From an uncultured Flavobacteriaceae bacterium (lineage in GTDB: Bacteria; Bacteroidota; Bacteroidia; Flavobacteriales; Flavobacteriaceae), in NCBI GenBank assembly GCA_947494715.1, contig CANLWG010000001.1, forward strand, positions 806,001-870,000: 64,000 bases of DNA, read 5' to 3'. The translations under genes and the position numbers were made by a program. Of this stretch, positions 8,742-16,853 are shown in pieces. The notes below the pieces were generated by a model. That model saw only the letters and a list, made by a program, of their open reading frames with translations, was not told the DNA's origin and did no database searches. Position 1 is the stretch's first letter. Every line of letters starts with the position of its first letter.

Positions 8742-9554
8742 ATGGCTTACAACTTACTGAAGGGCAAAAAGGGAATTATTTTTGGGGCATTGGATGCCAA
8801 TTCCATTGCATGGAAAACTGCAGAACGGGTTCATGAAGAAGGAGGGACATTTGTATTAACGAATGCACCCATAGCCATGCGCATGGGCCAAATTAAGGAT
8901 TTAGCCGAAAAAACAGGTTCGGAAATAGTGCCGGCCGATGCTACTAGCGAAGATGACCTGAACAATTTGGTGTCAAAATCCGTGGAAATCTTGGGTGGGA
9001 AATTGGATTTTGTACTCCACTCTATAGGGATGTCGGTAAATGTGCGTAAGGGAAGGCGGTATACGGACGAAAACTATGATTTTACTTCCAAGGGATGGGA
9101 CGTTTCCGCGCTTTCTTTTCACAAAGTAATGCAAAGCCTTTATAAAGCCGATGCCATGAACGAATGGGGGAGTGTTGTGGCATTGACCTATATTGCCGCG
9201 CAGAGGAGCTTTCCTGATTATAATGATATGGCGGATAACAAAGCCTATTTGGAATCTGTTGCTCGCAGTTTTGGGTATTTCTTTGGGAAAGAGAAAAAAG
9301 TAAGGGTCAATACCATTTCCCAGTCTCCTACGGCCACTACTGCGGGACAAGGCATCAAAGGTTTTAATGGATTCATAAGCTATGCTGAAAAAATGTCCCC
9401 TTTGGGCAATGCATCTGCTGATGATTGTGCCGATTATACCGTGTCGCTGTTTTCTGATTTAACCAAAAAGGTAACTATGCAGAACCTCTTTCACGATGGA
9501 GGCTTTTCCAATACCGGCGTGAGTCAAGAAGTTGTCGATGCATTTTCAAAATAA
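8742..9554 (+). CDS. fabI: Enoyl-[acyl-carrier-protein] reductase (NADH)
   Basis: 270 residues. Last reductive step of each type II fatty acid elongation cycle. It is an SDR with the FabI-type nucleotide motif (GALDANSIAW at 15-24) and the FabI catalytic arrangement: Y150, and Y160 seven residues before K167 in DYNDMADNK. Conserved SIGMS near 94 and SPTATTAGQGI near 195 complete the pattern. A -7-like TATCTTTG is at 8709-8716, so transcription likely starts about 20 bases before the ATG. A strong terminator follows directly, so it appears monocistronic. Confidence 0.95.
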   Translation: MAYNLLKGKKGIIFGALDANSIAWKTAERVHEEGGTFVLTNAPIAMRMGQIKDLAEKTGSEIVPADATSEDDLNNLVSKSVEILGGKLDFVLHSIGMSVNVRKGRRYTDENYDFTSKGWDVSALSFHKVMQSLYKADAMNEWGSVVALTYIAAQRSFPDYNDMADNKAYLESVARSFGYFFGKEKKVRVNTISQSPTATTAGQGIKGFNGFISYAEKMSPLGNASADDCADYTVSLFSDLTKKVTMQNLFHDGGFSNTGVSQEVVDAFSK

Positions 9555-9570
9555 AAAATATTGTTCCTTT

Positions 9571-9606
9571 AAAAGCCATGCACTAAGTGCATGGCTTTTG
9601 CTTTTT
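9571..9606 (+). terminator. Rho-independent terminator after fabI
   Basis: A perfect 13-base-pair stem (9571-9583 with 9587-9599) around a 3-base TAA loop, followed by GCTTTTTT. It lies 16 bases after the fabI stop and before the glycosyltransferase start at 9619. Confidence 0.9.
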
Positions 9607-9618
9607 TAGAATCCGCCT

Positions 9619-10629
9619 ATGAACCTCTCTTTTTCCTTTGTAATTCCTGTTTATAATCGCCCGGACGAAATAAAGGAGCTATTGGAGAGTATGGTGCAAC
9701 AGACCTATACCAAATATTACGAAGTTGTAATTGTTGAGGATGGTTCCACTATGGATTCCGAAGACGTGGTTCTTGAATTTAGTGATCGAATTACGATTTC
9801 CTATTTTAAAAAAGCCAATTCAGGACCTGGGGATTCCCGTAATTATGGCATGCATAAGGCCAAAGGTGATTATTTTATTATACTGGACTCCGATTGTATT
9901 CTGCCGCAAGGGTATTTGGAGGAAGTTGAAAAATCACTTCAACAAGAGTTTGTGCATTGCTTCGGTGGACCGGATGCCGCGCATGAATCATTTAGTTTGG
10001 TGCAAAAAGCGATCAACTACGCCATGACCTCTATTTTAAGCACAGGAGGAATACGTGGCAACAAAAAAGGCCTGGGCAAATTCCAACCAAGAAGCTTTAA
10101 CATGGGAATTTCCAAAAAGGCCTTTGAGGATGTGGGGGGATTTGGCAATATCCATCCAGGGGAAGACCCCGATCTTACCATACGTATTTGGGATAAGGGG
10201 TACAGGACAAAATTGATTGCGGAAGCTTATGTATACCACAAACGCCGAATTGATTGGAACAAATTTTATATACAGGTGAACAAGTTTGGAATGGTTCGCC
10301 CTATTTTAAACAAATGGCATCCCAAGACTGCAAAAATGACCTATTGGTTCCCCACTTTTTTTTGTTTGGGTTTGTTGCTGTCTTTGTTGTTATTAACAGT
10401 TGGATTGTTTCTTCCTATCCTATGTTACGGTATTTATTTCCTACTACTTTTTTTGGATGCGTTGCTAAAAACGAAAAACTTGTTAGTGGCCCTTCTTTCC
10501 CTGTTGGCGGTGTGCATACAATTTTTTGGTTATGGCTATGGTTTTCTAAAGTCGACCATTTGGATTAATTTTAGCAAACGACAACCTTGGGAACTCTTCC
10601 CAAAACTGTTCTTTAAAACAGATCGATAA
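9619..10629 (+). CDS. Family 2 glycosyltransferase with C-terminal membrane helices
   Basis: 336 residues. GT-A fold transferase: VIPVYNRPDEI at the start, EDGSTMDSED, the metal-binding D-x-D in LDSDCIL near 92-96, then FNMGISKKAF-x-VGGF and GEDPDLTIRIWDKGY, which is the acceptor/catalytic part. The C-terminal quarter has two or three hydrophobic segments (about 245-305), so the enzyme is probably anchored in the inner membrane. The sugar donor and acceptor cannot be told. It is followed one base later by the YbbR-domain gene, suggesting an envelope-related operon with coaE at the end. Confidence 0.9.
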   Translation: MNLSFSFVIPVYNRPDEIKELLESMVQQTYTKYYEVVIVEDGSTMDSEDVVLEFSDRITISYFKKANSGPGDSRNYGMHKAKGDYFIILDSDCILPQGYLEEVEKSLQQEFVHCFGGPDAAHESFSLVQKAINYAMTSILSTGGIRGNKKGLGKFQPRSFNMGISKKAFEDVGGFGNIHPGEDPDLTIRIWDKGYRTKLIAEAYVYHKRRIDWNKFYIQVNKFGMVRPILNKWHPKTAKMTYWFPTFFCLGLLLSLLLLTVGLFLPILCYGIYFLLLFLDALLKTKNLLVALLSLLAVCIQFFGYGYGFLKSTIWINFSKRQPWELFPKLFFKTDR

Positions 10630-10630
10630 G

Positions 10631-11587
10631 GTGATAAACAAGATAAAGCGAAGCCTAAAGAAACGAAAGGTAAAAATATTCCTATTGTTTTTGCTTTGCT
10701 CTGGTTTGGCCTGGTTTATCAGTAATTTGTCCGAGGATTATGTGAGTAATGCGGTATTTAATTTGGAATATGTGAACGTACCGGACAGCCTTTTGTTGGA
10801 TAAGGCCTCAAAGAATGAGGTGAATGTAAAATTGAGAGCGGTTGGATTCCAATTCCTAGGTTTTAATTTTAGGAATAAATCCGTAAAGATCGATTTATCC
10901 CGGATCGAAACGACCACGTCCAAGTTTTACATCCCGCAAGAAGTTTATCGCAGACAGATTGAAAGACAACTTCCCGGCTCAATGACCCTCCTAGAAATGG
11001 ATAGGGATACGCTTTTCTTTGATTTCCTAAAACTTAAATCCAAGGAAGTTCCCGTAAGGCCGCAGATAAAATTGGGCCTCGTACAGAACTATTTGTTGGA
11101 TGGTGATCTTGTGATAGAACCGGAAAAAATAACCATAAAAGGCCCCAAGGAAGAAATTGATACGATTCAAAGTGTCAGGAGTTCACAATTGGATTTGAAC
11201 GACCTCACTGCGGACTTTGCCAGAAAGGCTATGATCATAAAGCCGCAGCAATTGGAGCATACCACGTTTTCTTCCGAATCCGTTTCCATAAAGGGTAAGG
11301 TTGCCCGTTTTTCTGAAAAAATGATCCAAGTGCCCATAGAGGTGATAAATTTGCCAGAAGGAACCCAGATTAGGACCTTCCCGGATAGCGCCTCTATTTT
11401 GTGTAAAGCCAAGATCAAGGAACTAAGGAATTTAGAAAATTCCAACTTTCAAGTTATCGCGGATTATGTTATGACAAAGGGGGATGATGCGAAAACACTT
11501 TCTTTGAAATTATCGAAAAGACCAAAGAATATCTATAGCGCCAATCTTTTGGAGGCCGAGGTGGAATTTATATTAAAACGGGAATGA
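10631..11587 (+). CDS. YbbR-like domain protein
   Basis: 318 residues from a GTG start directly after the upstream stop (one-base gap). One N-terminal membrane helix (about residues 14-30, IFLLFLLCSGLAWFISNL) is followed by extracytoplasmic YbbR-type repeats (KLRAVGFQF, PVRPQIKLG, KITIKGPKEEID, QVPIEVINLPEG). In Firmicutes, YbbR proteins (CdaR) regulate the diadenylate cyclase CdaA. No cyclase gene is in this window, so that role cannot be assumed. The stop overlaps the coaE start by 4 bases, suggesting coupled translation. Confidence 0.85.
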   Translation: MINKIKRSLKKRKVKIFLLFLLCSGLAWFISNLSEDYVSNAVFNLEYVNVPDSLLLDKASKNEVNVKLRAVGFQFLGFNFRNKSVKIDLSRIETTTSKFYIPQEVYRRQIERQLPGSMTLLEMDRDTLFFDFLKLKSKEVPVRPQIKLGLVQNYLLDGDLVIEPEKITIKGPKEEIDTIQSVRSSQLDLNDLTADFARKAMIIKPQQLEHTTFSSESVSIKGKVARFSEKMIQVPIEVINLPEGTQIRTFPDSASILCKAKIKELRNLENSNFQVIADYVMTKGDDAKTLSLKLSKRPKNIYSANLLEAEVEFILKRE

Positions 11588-12168
11588 AGATCGTTGGTCT
11601 AACAGGTGGAATTGGAAGTGGCAAAAGCACCATTGCCAGGATGTTCCGAGAGTTGGGGGTACCTGTATACAATTCGGATGAACGGGCCAAAAAGTTGATG
11701 GTTTCATCTAAAACGGCACGAAAGAAGATAACCGAACTTTTGGGAGAGAAGGCCTATTCCGGCGAAAAACTGAATCGTTCCTATATAGCGGAAAAGGTTT
11801 TTAAGGATGGAGAGATGCTAAAAAAACTCAATGGGGTTGTTCACCCATTGGTGAGAAAAAGTTTTATGTCTTGGACAAGGAGACAGAAATACCCCTATGT
11901 TATTCAGGAAGCGGCCATTATATTTGAAAACAAAAATCAAGATTTTTATGACAAAATCGTTTTGGTCACCGCTCCAAAGGAAGTACGCTTAGATAGAATT
12001 TTGAAAAGGGATGGCTCCCCGCGTGAAAAAATCCTGGAGAGAATGGGTAACCAATGGCCCGATTCGAAAAAAATTCCACTTTCCGATTTTGTGATAAACA
12101 ACGAAAATTTAAATGAAACGCGATTAAAAGTTAAGGATATACATGACCTTCTCCTTGATAATAGCTGA
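11584..12168 (+). CDS. coaE: Dephospho-CoA kinase
   Basis: 194 residues. Phosphorylates the 3'-hydroxyl of dephospho-CoA, the last step of CoA synthesis. P-loop GLTGGIGSGKST at residues 5-16, N-S-D-E-R-A-K substrate motif near 30-36, HPLVR near 86, and the lid RILKRDGSPREKILERM. Overlaps the YbbR gene by ATGA. Length is typical. It ends the plus-strand block before the two-component pair. Confidence 0.94.
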   Translation: MKIVGLTGGIGSGKSTIARMFRELGVPVYNSDERAKKLMVSSKTARKKITELLGEKAYSGEKLNRSYIAEKVFKDGEMLKKLNGVVHPLVRKSFMSWTRRQKYPYVIQEAAIIFENKNQDFYDKIVLVTAPKEVRLDRILKRDGSPREKILERMGNQWPDSKKIPLSDFVINNENLNETRLKVKDIHDLLLDNS

Positions 12169-12180
12169 TAGTTTGCCACT

Positions 12181-12230
12181 TTAACATTTTTGTTAAGGTT
12201 AGGTTAAACGTACAAAATACTAGTTGTTAA
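12181..12230 (+). promoter_or_regulatory. Cluster of GTTAA words upstream of the RprX/RprY-like pair
   Basis: Between coaE and the sensor kinase there are TTAAC at 12181 (inverted), GTTAA at 12192, GTTAG at 12198, GTTAA at 12203 and GTTAA at 12226. Closely spaced direct repeats are the usual arrangement for OmpR-family regulators, so this may be an autoregulatory site of the response regulator at 13838. Inference from spacing only. Confidence 0.35.
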
Positions 12231-12250
12231 ATATTTAATTTTACCCGAAG

Positions 12251-13831
12251 ATGAATAAGAGATTGTTTGTTCTTTTGGTTATCCTAATGAGCCTATCTCT
12301 AATCGGGATAATCTTCGTCCAGGTATTTTGGATAAAAAGATCGGTAGAGGACAGGGAAGAACAATTCTCCAACACCATTGGCGAAATACTGAATAAGGTA
12401 ACTGATAAAATAGCCGAAAGGGAAACCAAGGATTATTTTGATAGGTATCTTAACCAAAAAGATAGCATTGGGGAGCTCCAGGGGTCTCACCTTAGAAATA
12501 TTTTTTTTATAGATCGTGATATAAACTCCAACGAGATACTGTTTTATTCCCACGGTATCCTGGAGGAGGATTACAACATAGCATCCACGTTCTTTGACAA
12601 TGGTAACGGCGACGATACCACAACGATTAAAAGCTATACCAGCAAACGTACAAAGACCATTTTTAAAGAGGACTTTGGTTTGGACGGCAAACAGTACAAG
12701 CTTAACCCCATTCAAAAATTGGAGAAAATAGGGGGGCTATCCTCTATTGAAAAAGCCCAATTTGAAGATGTTTTCAGTGAGTATGCCAAACAGGTTCCTA
12801 TTCATAAAAGGGTTTCCAGACAGGAGATAGAATTGCTTCTAGACCGCGAACTAAGAAACCGTGGAATGGAAATTGACTTTGAGTATGGGGTGTACAGCAA
12901 AGGACTTCCTACCAAGGTGAAATCTAGAAAATTCAAATTTGAGGAGGACACGCATTATAGGAGTCCCATGTTTAAGGATAGTGAGGGTAATTCCAATTTT
13001 TCCCTATTGATATCCTTTCCGAAGAAAAAGCGGTTTTTGGTACAATCCGTTTTAGGAATGGCAATCTTATCGCTTTTGTTCACCCTCGTCATTGTAGTGG
13101 CATACTCAGGGGCAATTTATCAACTCATACGACAGAAGCAGATTTCCGAAATAAAGTCGGATTTTATCAACAATATGACCCACGAGTTCAAGACACCTAT
13201 TGCCACTATAAATTTAGCCGTTGAGGCCATAAAAAATCCTAAGGCATTCGATGATAAGGAAAAGGTACAGCGATACTTGCAAATGATACGGGACGAGAAT
13301 AAACGTATGCATGCTCAAGTGGAAAATGTACTTCGCATCTCCAAACTGGAAAAAAACCAATTGGATATCAGTAAGGACAGGGTTGATGTACATGACATAA
13401 TCCAAAGGGCCATCGCCCATGTTAAGCTTATTGTAGCCGATCGCGGAGGATATATAAAGACCCATTTGGATGCCGATAGAACGGAAGTCCTGGCAAATGA
13501 AGTGCATTTTACCAATGTTATGGTAAATATTTTGGACAATGCCATTAAATATTCGCCTGAAGCACCGAAAATTGATGTGCATACGGAAGTGGCCAAGAAT
13601 TTCATTATAATAAAGATTCAGGATCAGGGTGCCGGGATGAGCAAAGCGGTGTTAAAAAAAGTTTTTGAGAAATTTTATAGGGAACATACCGGGGACATAC
13701 ATAATATAAAAGGACATGGTTTGGGTCTGTCTTATGTAAAAAAAATAATTGAAGATCATCAAGGTGAGGTATATGCAGAAAGTGAAAAAGAAAAAGGAAG
13801 CATTTTCTACATAAAACTACCTTTAATTTAA
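12251..13831 (+). CDS. Sensor histidine kinase, RprX-like
   Basis: 526 residues. Two membrane helices (about 5-27 and 268-290) flank a periplasmic sensor region of about 240 residues. The cytoplasmic part has the HisKA box with H311 in NNMTHEFKTPIATI, an N-box (NILDNAIKYS), a G-box (DQGAGMSKAVLKKVFEKFYR) and GHGLGLSYVKKI. Its partner regulator follows 6 bases later. The architecture and partner match the Bacteroides RprX/RprY system, whose signal is poorly defined. The periplasmic domain has no family I can name. Confidence 0.9.
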   Translation: MNKRLFVLLVILMSLSLIGIIFVQVFWIKRSVEDREEQFSNTIGEILNKVTDKIAERETKDYFDRYLNQKDSIGELQGSHLRNIFFIDRDINSNEILFYSHGILEEDYNIASTFFDNGNGDDTTTIKSYTSKRTKTIFKEDFGLDGKQYKLNPIQKLEKIGGLSSIEKAQFEDVFSEYAKQVPIHKRVSRQEIELLLDRELRNRGMEIDFEYGVYSKGLPTKVKSRKFKFEEDTHYRSPMFKDSEGNSNFSLLISFPKKKRFLVQSVLGMAILSLLFTLVIVVAYSGAIYQLIRQKQISEIKSDFINNMTHEFKTPIATINLAVEAIKNPKAFDDKEKVQRYLQMIRDENKRMHAQVENVLRISKLEKNQLDISKDRVDVHDIIQRAIAHVKLIVADRGGYIKTHLDADRTEVLANEVHFTNVMVNILDNAIKYSPEAPKIDVHTEVAKNFIIIKIQDQGAGMSKAVLKKVFEKFYREHTGDIHNIKGHGLGLSYVKKIIEDHQGEVYAESEKEKGSIFYIKLPLI

Positions 13832-13837
13832 CAACTT

Positions 13838-14548
13838 ATGGAAACAATAAATAAGAAAATACTTTTGGTTGAGGACGACCCGAATTTTGGGATTGTTCTA
13901 AAGGACTACCTATCCATGAACGATTTTGATGTGACCTTGGCCAAAAATGGGATGGAGGGATTTGAGAAATTTAAAAAAGACAATTATGATGTTTGCATCC
14001 TGGATGTAATGATGCCCTACAAGGATGGATTCACGTTGGCCAAGGAAATACGTGAAAAGAACGAGAATGTCCCTATAGTTTTTCTTACAGCAAAGACCAT
14101 GAAGGAAGATGTTCTAAAGGGATATAAGGCTGGTGCGGACGATTATCTGAACAAACCTTTTGATTCTGAGGTGCTCCTAATGAAGCTTAAAGCAATACTT
14201 CAAAGAAAGGCTTCCAATTCATTGGCAGATAGTAAAAAGTTTGAATTTAAAATTGGCAATTTCCATTTAAATTCAAAATTGAGGTTTTTGAAATATAGGG
14301 ATGAAGAAGCCATAAAATTATCCCCAAAGGAAAATGAATTATTGCGCTTATTGGCCTTACATGAAAACGATTTAATGCCCAGGGAATTGGCCTTGACAAA
14401 AATTTGGAGGGATGATAACTACTTCACTTCTCGAAGTATGGATGTATATATCGCTAAATTACGGAAATACCTAAAACTGGATGATACGGTTGAGATACTG
14501 AATATTCATGGAGAAGGATTTAGGTTGGTCGTAAAGACCGAAAGTTAG
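13838..14548 (+). CDS. OmpR-family response regulator, RprY-like
   Basis: 236 residues. Receiver domain with acidic pocket E12-D13-D14, phospho-acceptor D56 in CILDVMMP and a conserved lysine in LNKPF. The C-terminal winged helix (about 135-232) shows LSPKENELLRLL and the recognition segment SRSMDVYIAKLRKYL. It lies 6 bases after the sensor kinase gene, so the two are co-transcribed. It probably binds direct repeats, perhaps the GTTAA cluster at 12181-12230. A strong terminator follows 20 bases after the stop. Confidence 0.93.
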   Translation: METINKKILLVEDDPNFGIVLKDYLSMNDFDVTLAKNGMEGFEKFKKDNYDVCILDVMMPYKDGFTLAKEIREKNENVPIVFLTAKTMKEDVLKGYKAGADDYLNKPFDSEVLLMKLKAILQRKASNSLADSKKFEFKIGNFHLNSKLRFLKYRDEEAIKLSPKENELLRLLALHENDLMPRELALTKIWRDDNYFTSRSMDVYIAKLRKYLKLDDTVEILNIHGEGFRLVVKTES

Positions 14549-14568
14549 ACTAACTCCATAATATTATC

Positions 14569-14609
14569 AATTAAAGGGGCCCGATATTCAATATCGGGCC
14601 CCTTTAATT
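14569..14609. terminator. Bidirectional 19-bp hairpin terminator
   Basis: A perfect 19-base-pair stem (14569-14587 with 14591-14609) around the loop TCA. It is GC-rich in the middle (GGGGCCCGATAT) with AATTAAA/TTTAATT at the base and more T residues on the plus strand. It sits between the converging response regulator and gluconokinase genes. The gluconokinase stop codon (14604-14606) is inside the right arm. Confidence 0.9.
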
Positions 14610-15101
14610 TTGATTGATATGTTCTAGAATCTCCAAAACAATAGACGAAGGACTTTGTAATATGGAGACTGAAATAGCCTTTTGCGGGGGTTCCAAAGTG
14701 TCGAATTGAGACTTTAATAATTTTGCAGGCATAAAGTGTCCCTTTCTTTTTTGCATTCTATCCCGAATTTCTTCAAAACTACCCTTTAGATACACAAACC
14801 TAATTTTTTCCAATACACCATCAACGAGTAGGGAACGATAGCTTTCTTTTAAAGCCGAACATGCAATAATGGCTCCCGAGTCCAAATTTTCCCGCACCAA
14901 AGTATTCAAGCGACGTAGCCATCCTTTTCTGTCATTATCGTTAAGTGGGTTTCCGGCGGCCATTTTTGCCACATTTTCATCGGGGTGGTAGTCGTCCCCG
15001 TCAAAAAAAGGAACATTAAGTTCTGCTGCCAACAGTTTGCCAACCGTAGATTTACCTGAACCGGACACGCCCATAATAAGGAAAACGGTAGTTTTAGCCA
15101 T
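14604..15101 (-). CDS. gntK: Gluconokinase
   Basis: 165 residues. ATP-dependent phosphorylation of gluconate to 6-phosphogluconate, feeding the pentose phosphate or Entner-Doudoroff route. P-loop GVSGSGKST at 11-19, DGDDYHP at about 35-41, NDNDRKGWL near 55-63, ACSALKESYR near 81-90 and the lid region MQKRKGHFMPAKLL. All are typical of the thermoresistant GntK family. The start overlaps the end of miaA by 8 bases. The stop lies in the terminator stem. Substrate assigned by family; no gluconate transporter is next to it. Confidence 0.92.
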   Translation of the reverse strand: MAKTTVFLIMGVSGSGKSTVGKLLAAELNVPFFDGDDYHPDENVAKMAAGNPLNDNDRKGWLRRLNTLVRENLDSGAIIACSALKESYRSLLVDGVLEKIRFVYLKGSFEEIRDRMQKRKGHFMPAKLLKSQFDTLEPPQKAISVSILQSPSSIVLEILEHINQN

Positions 15102-16014
15102 TGCTGCTTTTCATTTTATCTTTTAACGATTCAATGACTTCATGAACATCGCAATTATAAGGAAACCAAAGGATGGATTCATCTTTTCGGAACCAGGTAA
15201 GCTGTCTTTTGGCAAACCTTCTGGTATTTTTTTTTATTTCCGATATCGCAAAATCCAATTCCCAAATACCTTCAAAGTAATTGAAAAGCTCCTTATATCC
15301 AACCGTTTGTAGGGCATTTTCTTCTTTATATCGATGTAATGATCTTGCCTCTTCCAAAAGCCCTTCTTCCATCATGAGGTCTACTCTTTTGTCAATACGG
15401 TCGTAAATCACTTTTCTATCTGCTTGAAGCCCTACTTGTATTGTGGAAAAAGACCTTTCTTGGTCTTTTCCTTTCAAAAAGGAAGAGTAGGGCTTTCCCG
15501 TTCCAATACAAACTTCCAAGGCCCGCACAAGGCGATGCGGATTTTCAAGATCTACTTTGGAATAATATGGAGAATCCAATCGCTTTAATTGCTTTTGGAG
15601 ACTTTCAATACCCTCAACCTCCAATCGTGTGTTCAAATCCTTACGGATTTCCGGAGCCATCTTTGGAAACTTGTCCAGACCTTTGGTAACCGCATTTATA
15701 TACAATCCACTTCCTCCCACTAGGATAACTATTTTTTTTTTGGCAAAAAGCTTTTCTAAGCGGTATAGGGCGTCCTGTTCAAAATCCCCGACCGAATACG
15801 GATCAAAAATGCTCTTAAACTGTATAAAATGATGCGGTACTGTATTTAATTCTTCCGTAGAGGGTACTGCAGTGCCTATTTGCATTTCCTTGTAGAACTG
15901 TCTGGAATCCGAAGAAATGATTTCCGTATCAAAATGTTGGGCAATGGCAATGGCCAATTTGGTCTTGCCTATAGCCGTAGGCCCAACGACATTGATCAAA
16001 AACTTAGTAGTCAT
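15094..16014 (-). CDS. miaA: tRNA dimethylallyltransferase
   Basis: 306 residues. Adds a dimethylallyl group to N6 of A37 in tRNAs that read UNN codons. P-loop GPTAIGKT at 11-18, D-S-R-Q substrate motif in SSDSRQFYKEMQIGTAVP (about 35-52), VGGSGLYINA near 100 and the conserved DKRVDLMMEEGLLEEA helix. Length normal. Overlaps gntK downstream by 8 bases and the channel gene upstream by 4, so it lies within a tightly packed operon. Confidence 0.95.
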   Translation of the reverse strand: MTTKFLINVVGPTAIGKTKLAIAIAQHFDTEIISSDSRQFYKEMQIGTAVPSTEELNTVPHHFIQFKSIFDPYSVGDFEQDALYRLEKLFAKKKIVILVGGSGLYINAVTKGLDKFPKMAPEIRKDLNTRLEVEGIESLQKQLKRLDSPYYSKVDLENPHRLVRALEVCIGTGKPYSSFLKGKDQERSFSTIQVGLQADRKVIYDRIDKRVDLMMEEGLLEEARSLHRYKEENALQTVGYKELFNYFEGIWELDFAISEIKKNTRRFAKRQLTWFRKDESILWFPYNCDVHEVIESLKDKMKSSNG

Positions 16015-16850
16015 TGATCATCTATTAATTCGTAACCGCATACGCGGCAGTAGTGTGCATCACTCCTCATAATTTCAGAACTACAATTTTGACAACATCT
16101 GCCTTCATCCACTTCCTTTAGGTTTTTTTTGGACGATGCATATTCTGCTGAGACGATACCTGTCGGTACTGCTATAATTCCATAACCAATAATCATTATC
16201 AATGTAGCGAGAATCTGTCCCAGACCGGTTTCGGGGGATATATCTCCGTATCCTACGGTAGTCAATGTTACTATGGTCCAGTATACGCTATGGGGAATAC
16301 TATTGAAACCATGTTGTGGACCTTCTATCAAATACATAATGGTGCCTAATAGAATGGAAATGACAAGGACAAAAAAAACGAAGATGAATATTTTTGTACG
16401 GCTAGACTTAAGCGCCCTAATGAGATTATTGGATTCACCTACAAATCGTACCAACTTCAATATTCGGAATACCCGAAGCAAACGAAGGGCCCTAAAAGCT
16501 GTTATGTACTGAGAGCCTATGACAAAAAAGGAGAGATATTTTGGAATGGTGGAGAGTAGGTCTACTATTCCAAAGAAGCTAAAAATATATTTACTTGGTC
16601 TTTTAATGCAAACAATACGCAAAATATACTCGATGGAAAAAAGTATGGTGACAACCCATTCCGAGATATCCAAAAACCTATGGTATTTTACATCAAAACG
16701 GGGAACACTTTCCAGCATGACGACTATAATACTATATACGATGACGATAAGAAGAACAATGTCGAACCACCTACCTGCAGGAGTATGTGTTCCATAGATA
16801 AACTCATGGAGTCTTAACCTCCAATTTTTGTCTGGTTTTTCGCTTTTCAA
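16011..16850 (-). CDS. Six-helix potassium-type ion channel with C-terminal zinc ribbon
   Basis: 279 residues. Voltage-gated-channel fold: helices near 30-48, 65-82, 92-112 and 152-175, an S4-like helix with arginines R120, R123, R126 and R129, and a pore loop with the potassium filter TVGYGD at 198-203, then a last helix at 212-235. The C-terminal tail has four cysteines (C253, C256, C268, C271) spaced as a zinc ribbon, which is unusual for a minimal channel. The start is the TTG at 16850, 3 bases after the upstream stop; no suitable ATG exists nearby. Ion selectivity is inferred from GYGD. Confidence 0.9.
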   Translation of the reverse strand: MKSEKPDKNWRLRLHEFIYGTHTPAGRWFDIVLLIVIVYSIIVVMLESVPRFDVKYHRFLDISEWVVTILFSIEYILRIVCIKRPSKYIFSFFGIVDLLSTIPKYLSFFVIGSQYITAFRALRLLRVFRILKLVRFVGESNNLIRALKSSRTKIFIFVFFVLVISILLGTIMYLIEGPQHGFNSIPHSVYWTIVTLTTVGYGDISPETGLGQILATLIMIIGYGIIAVPTGIVSAEYASSKKNLKEVDEGRCCQNCSSEIMRSDAHYCRVCGYELIDDQ

Positions 16851-16853
16851 CTT

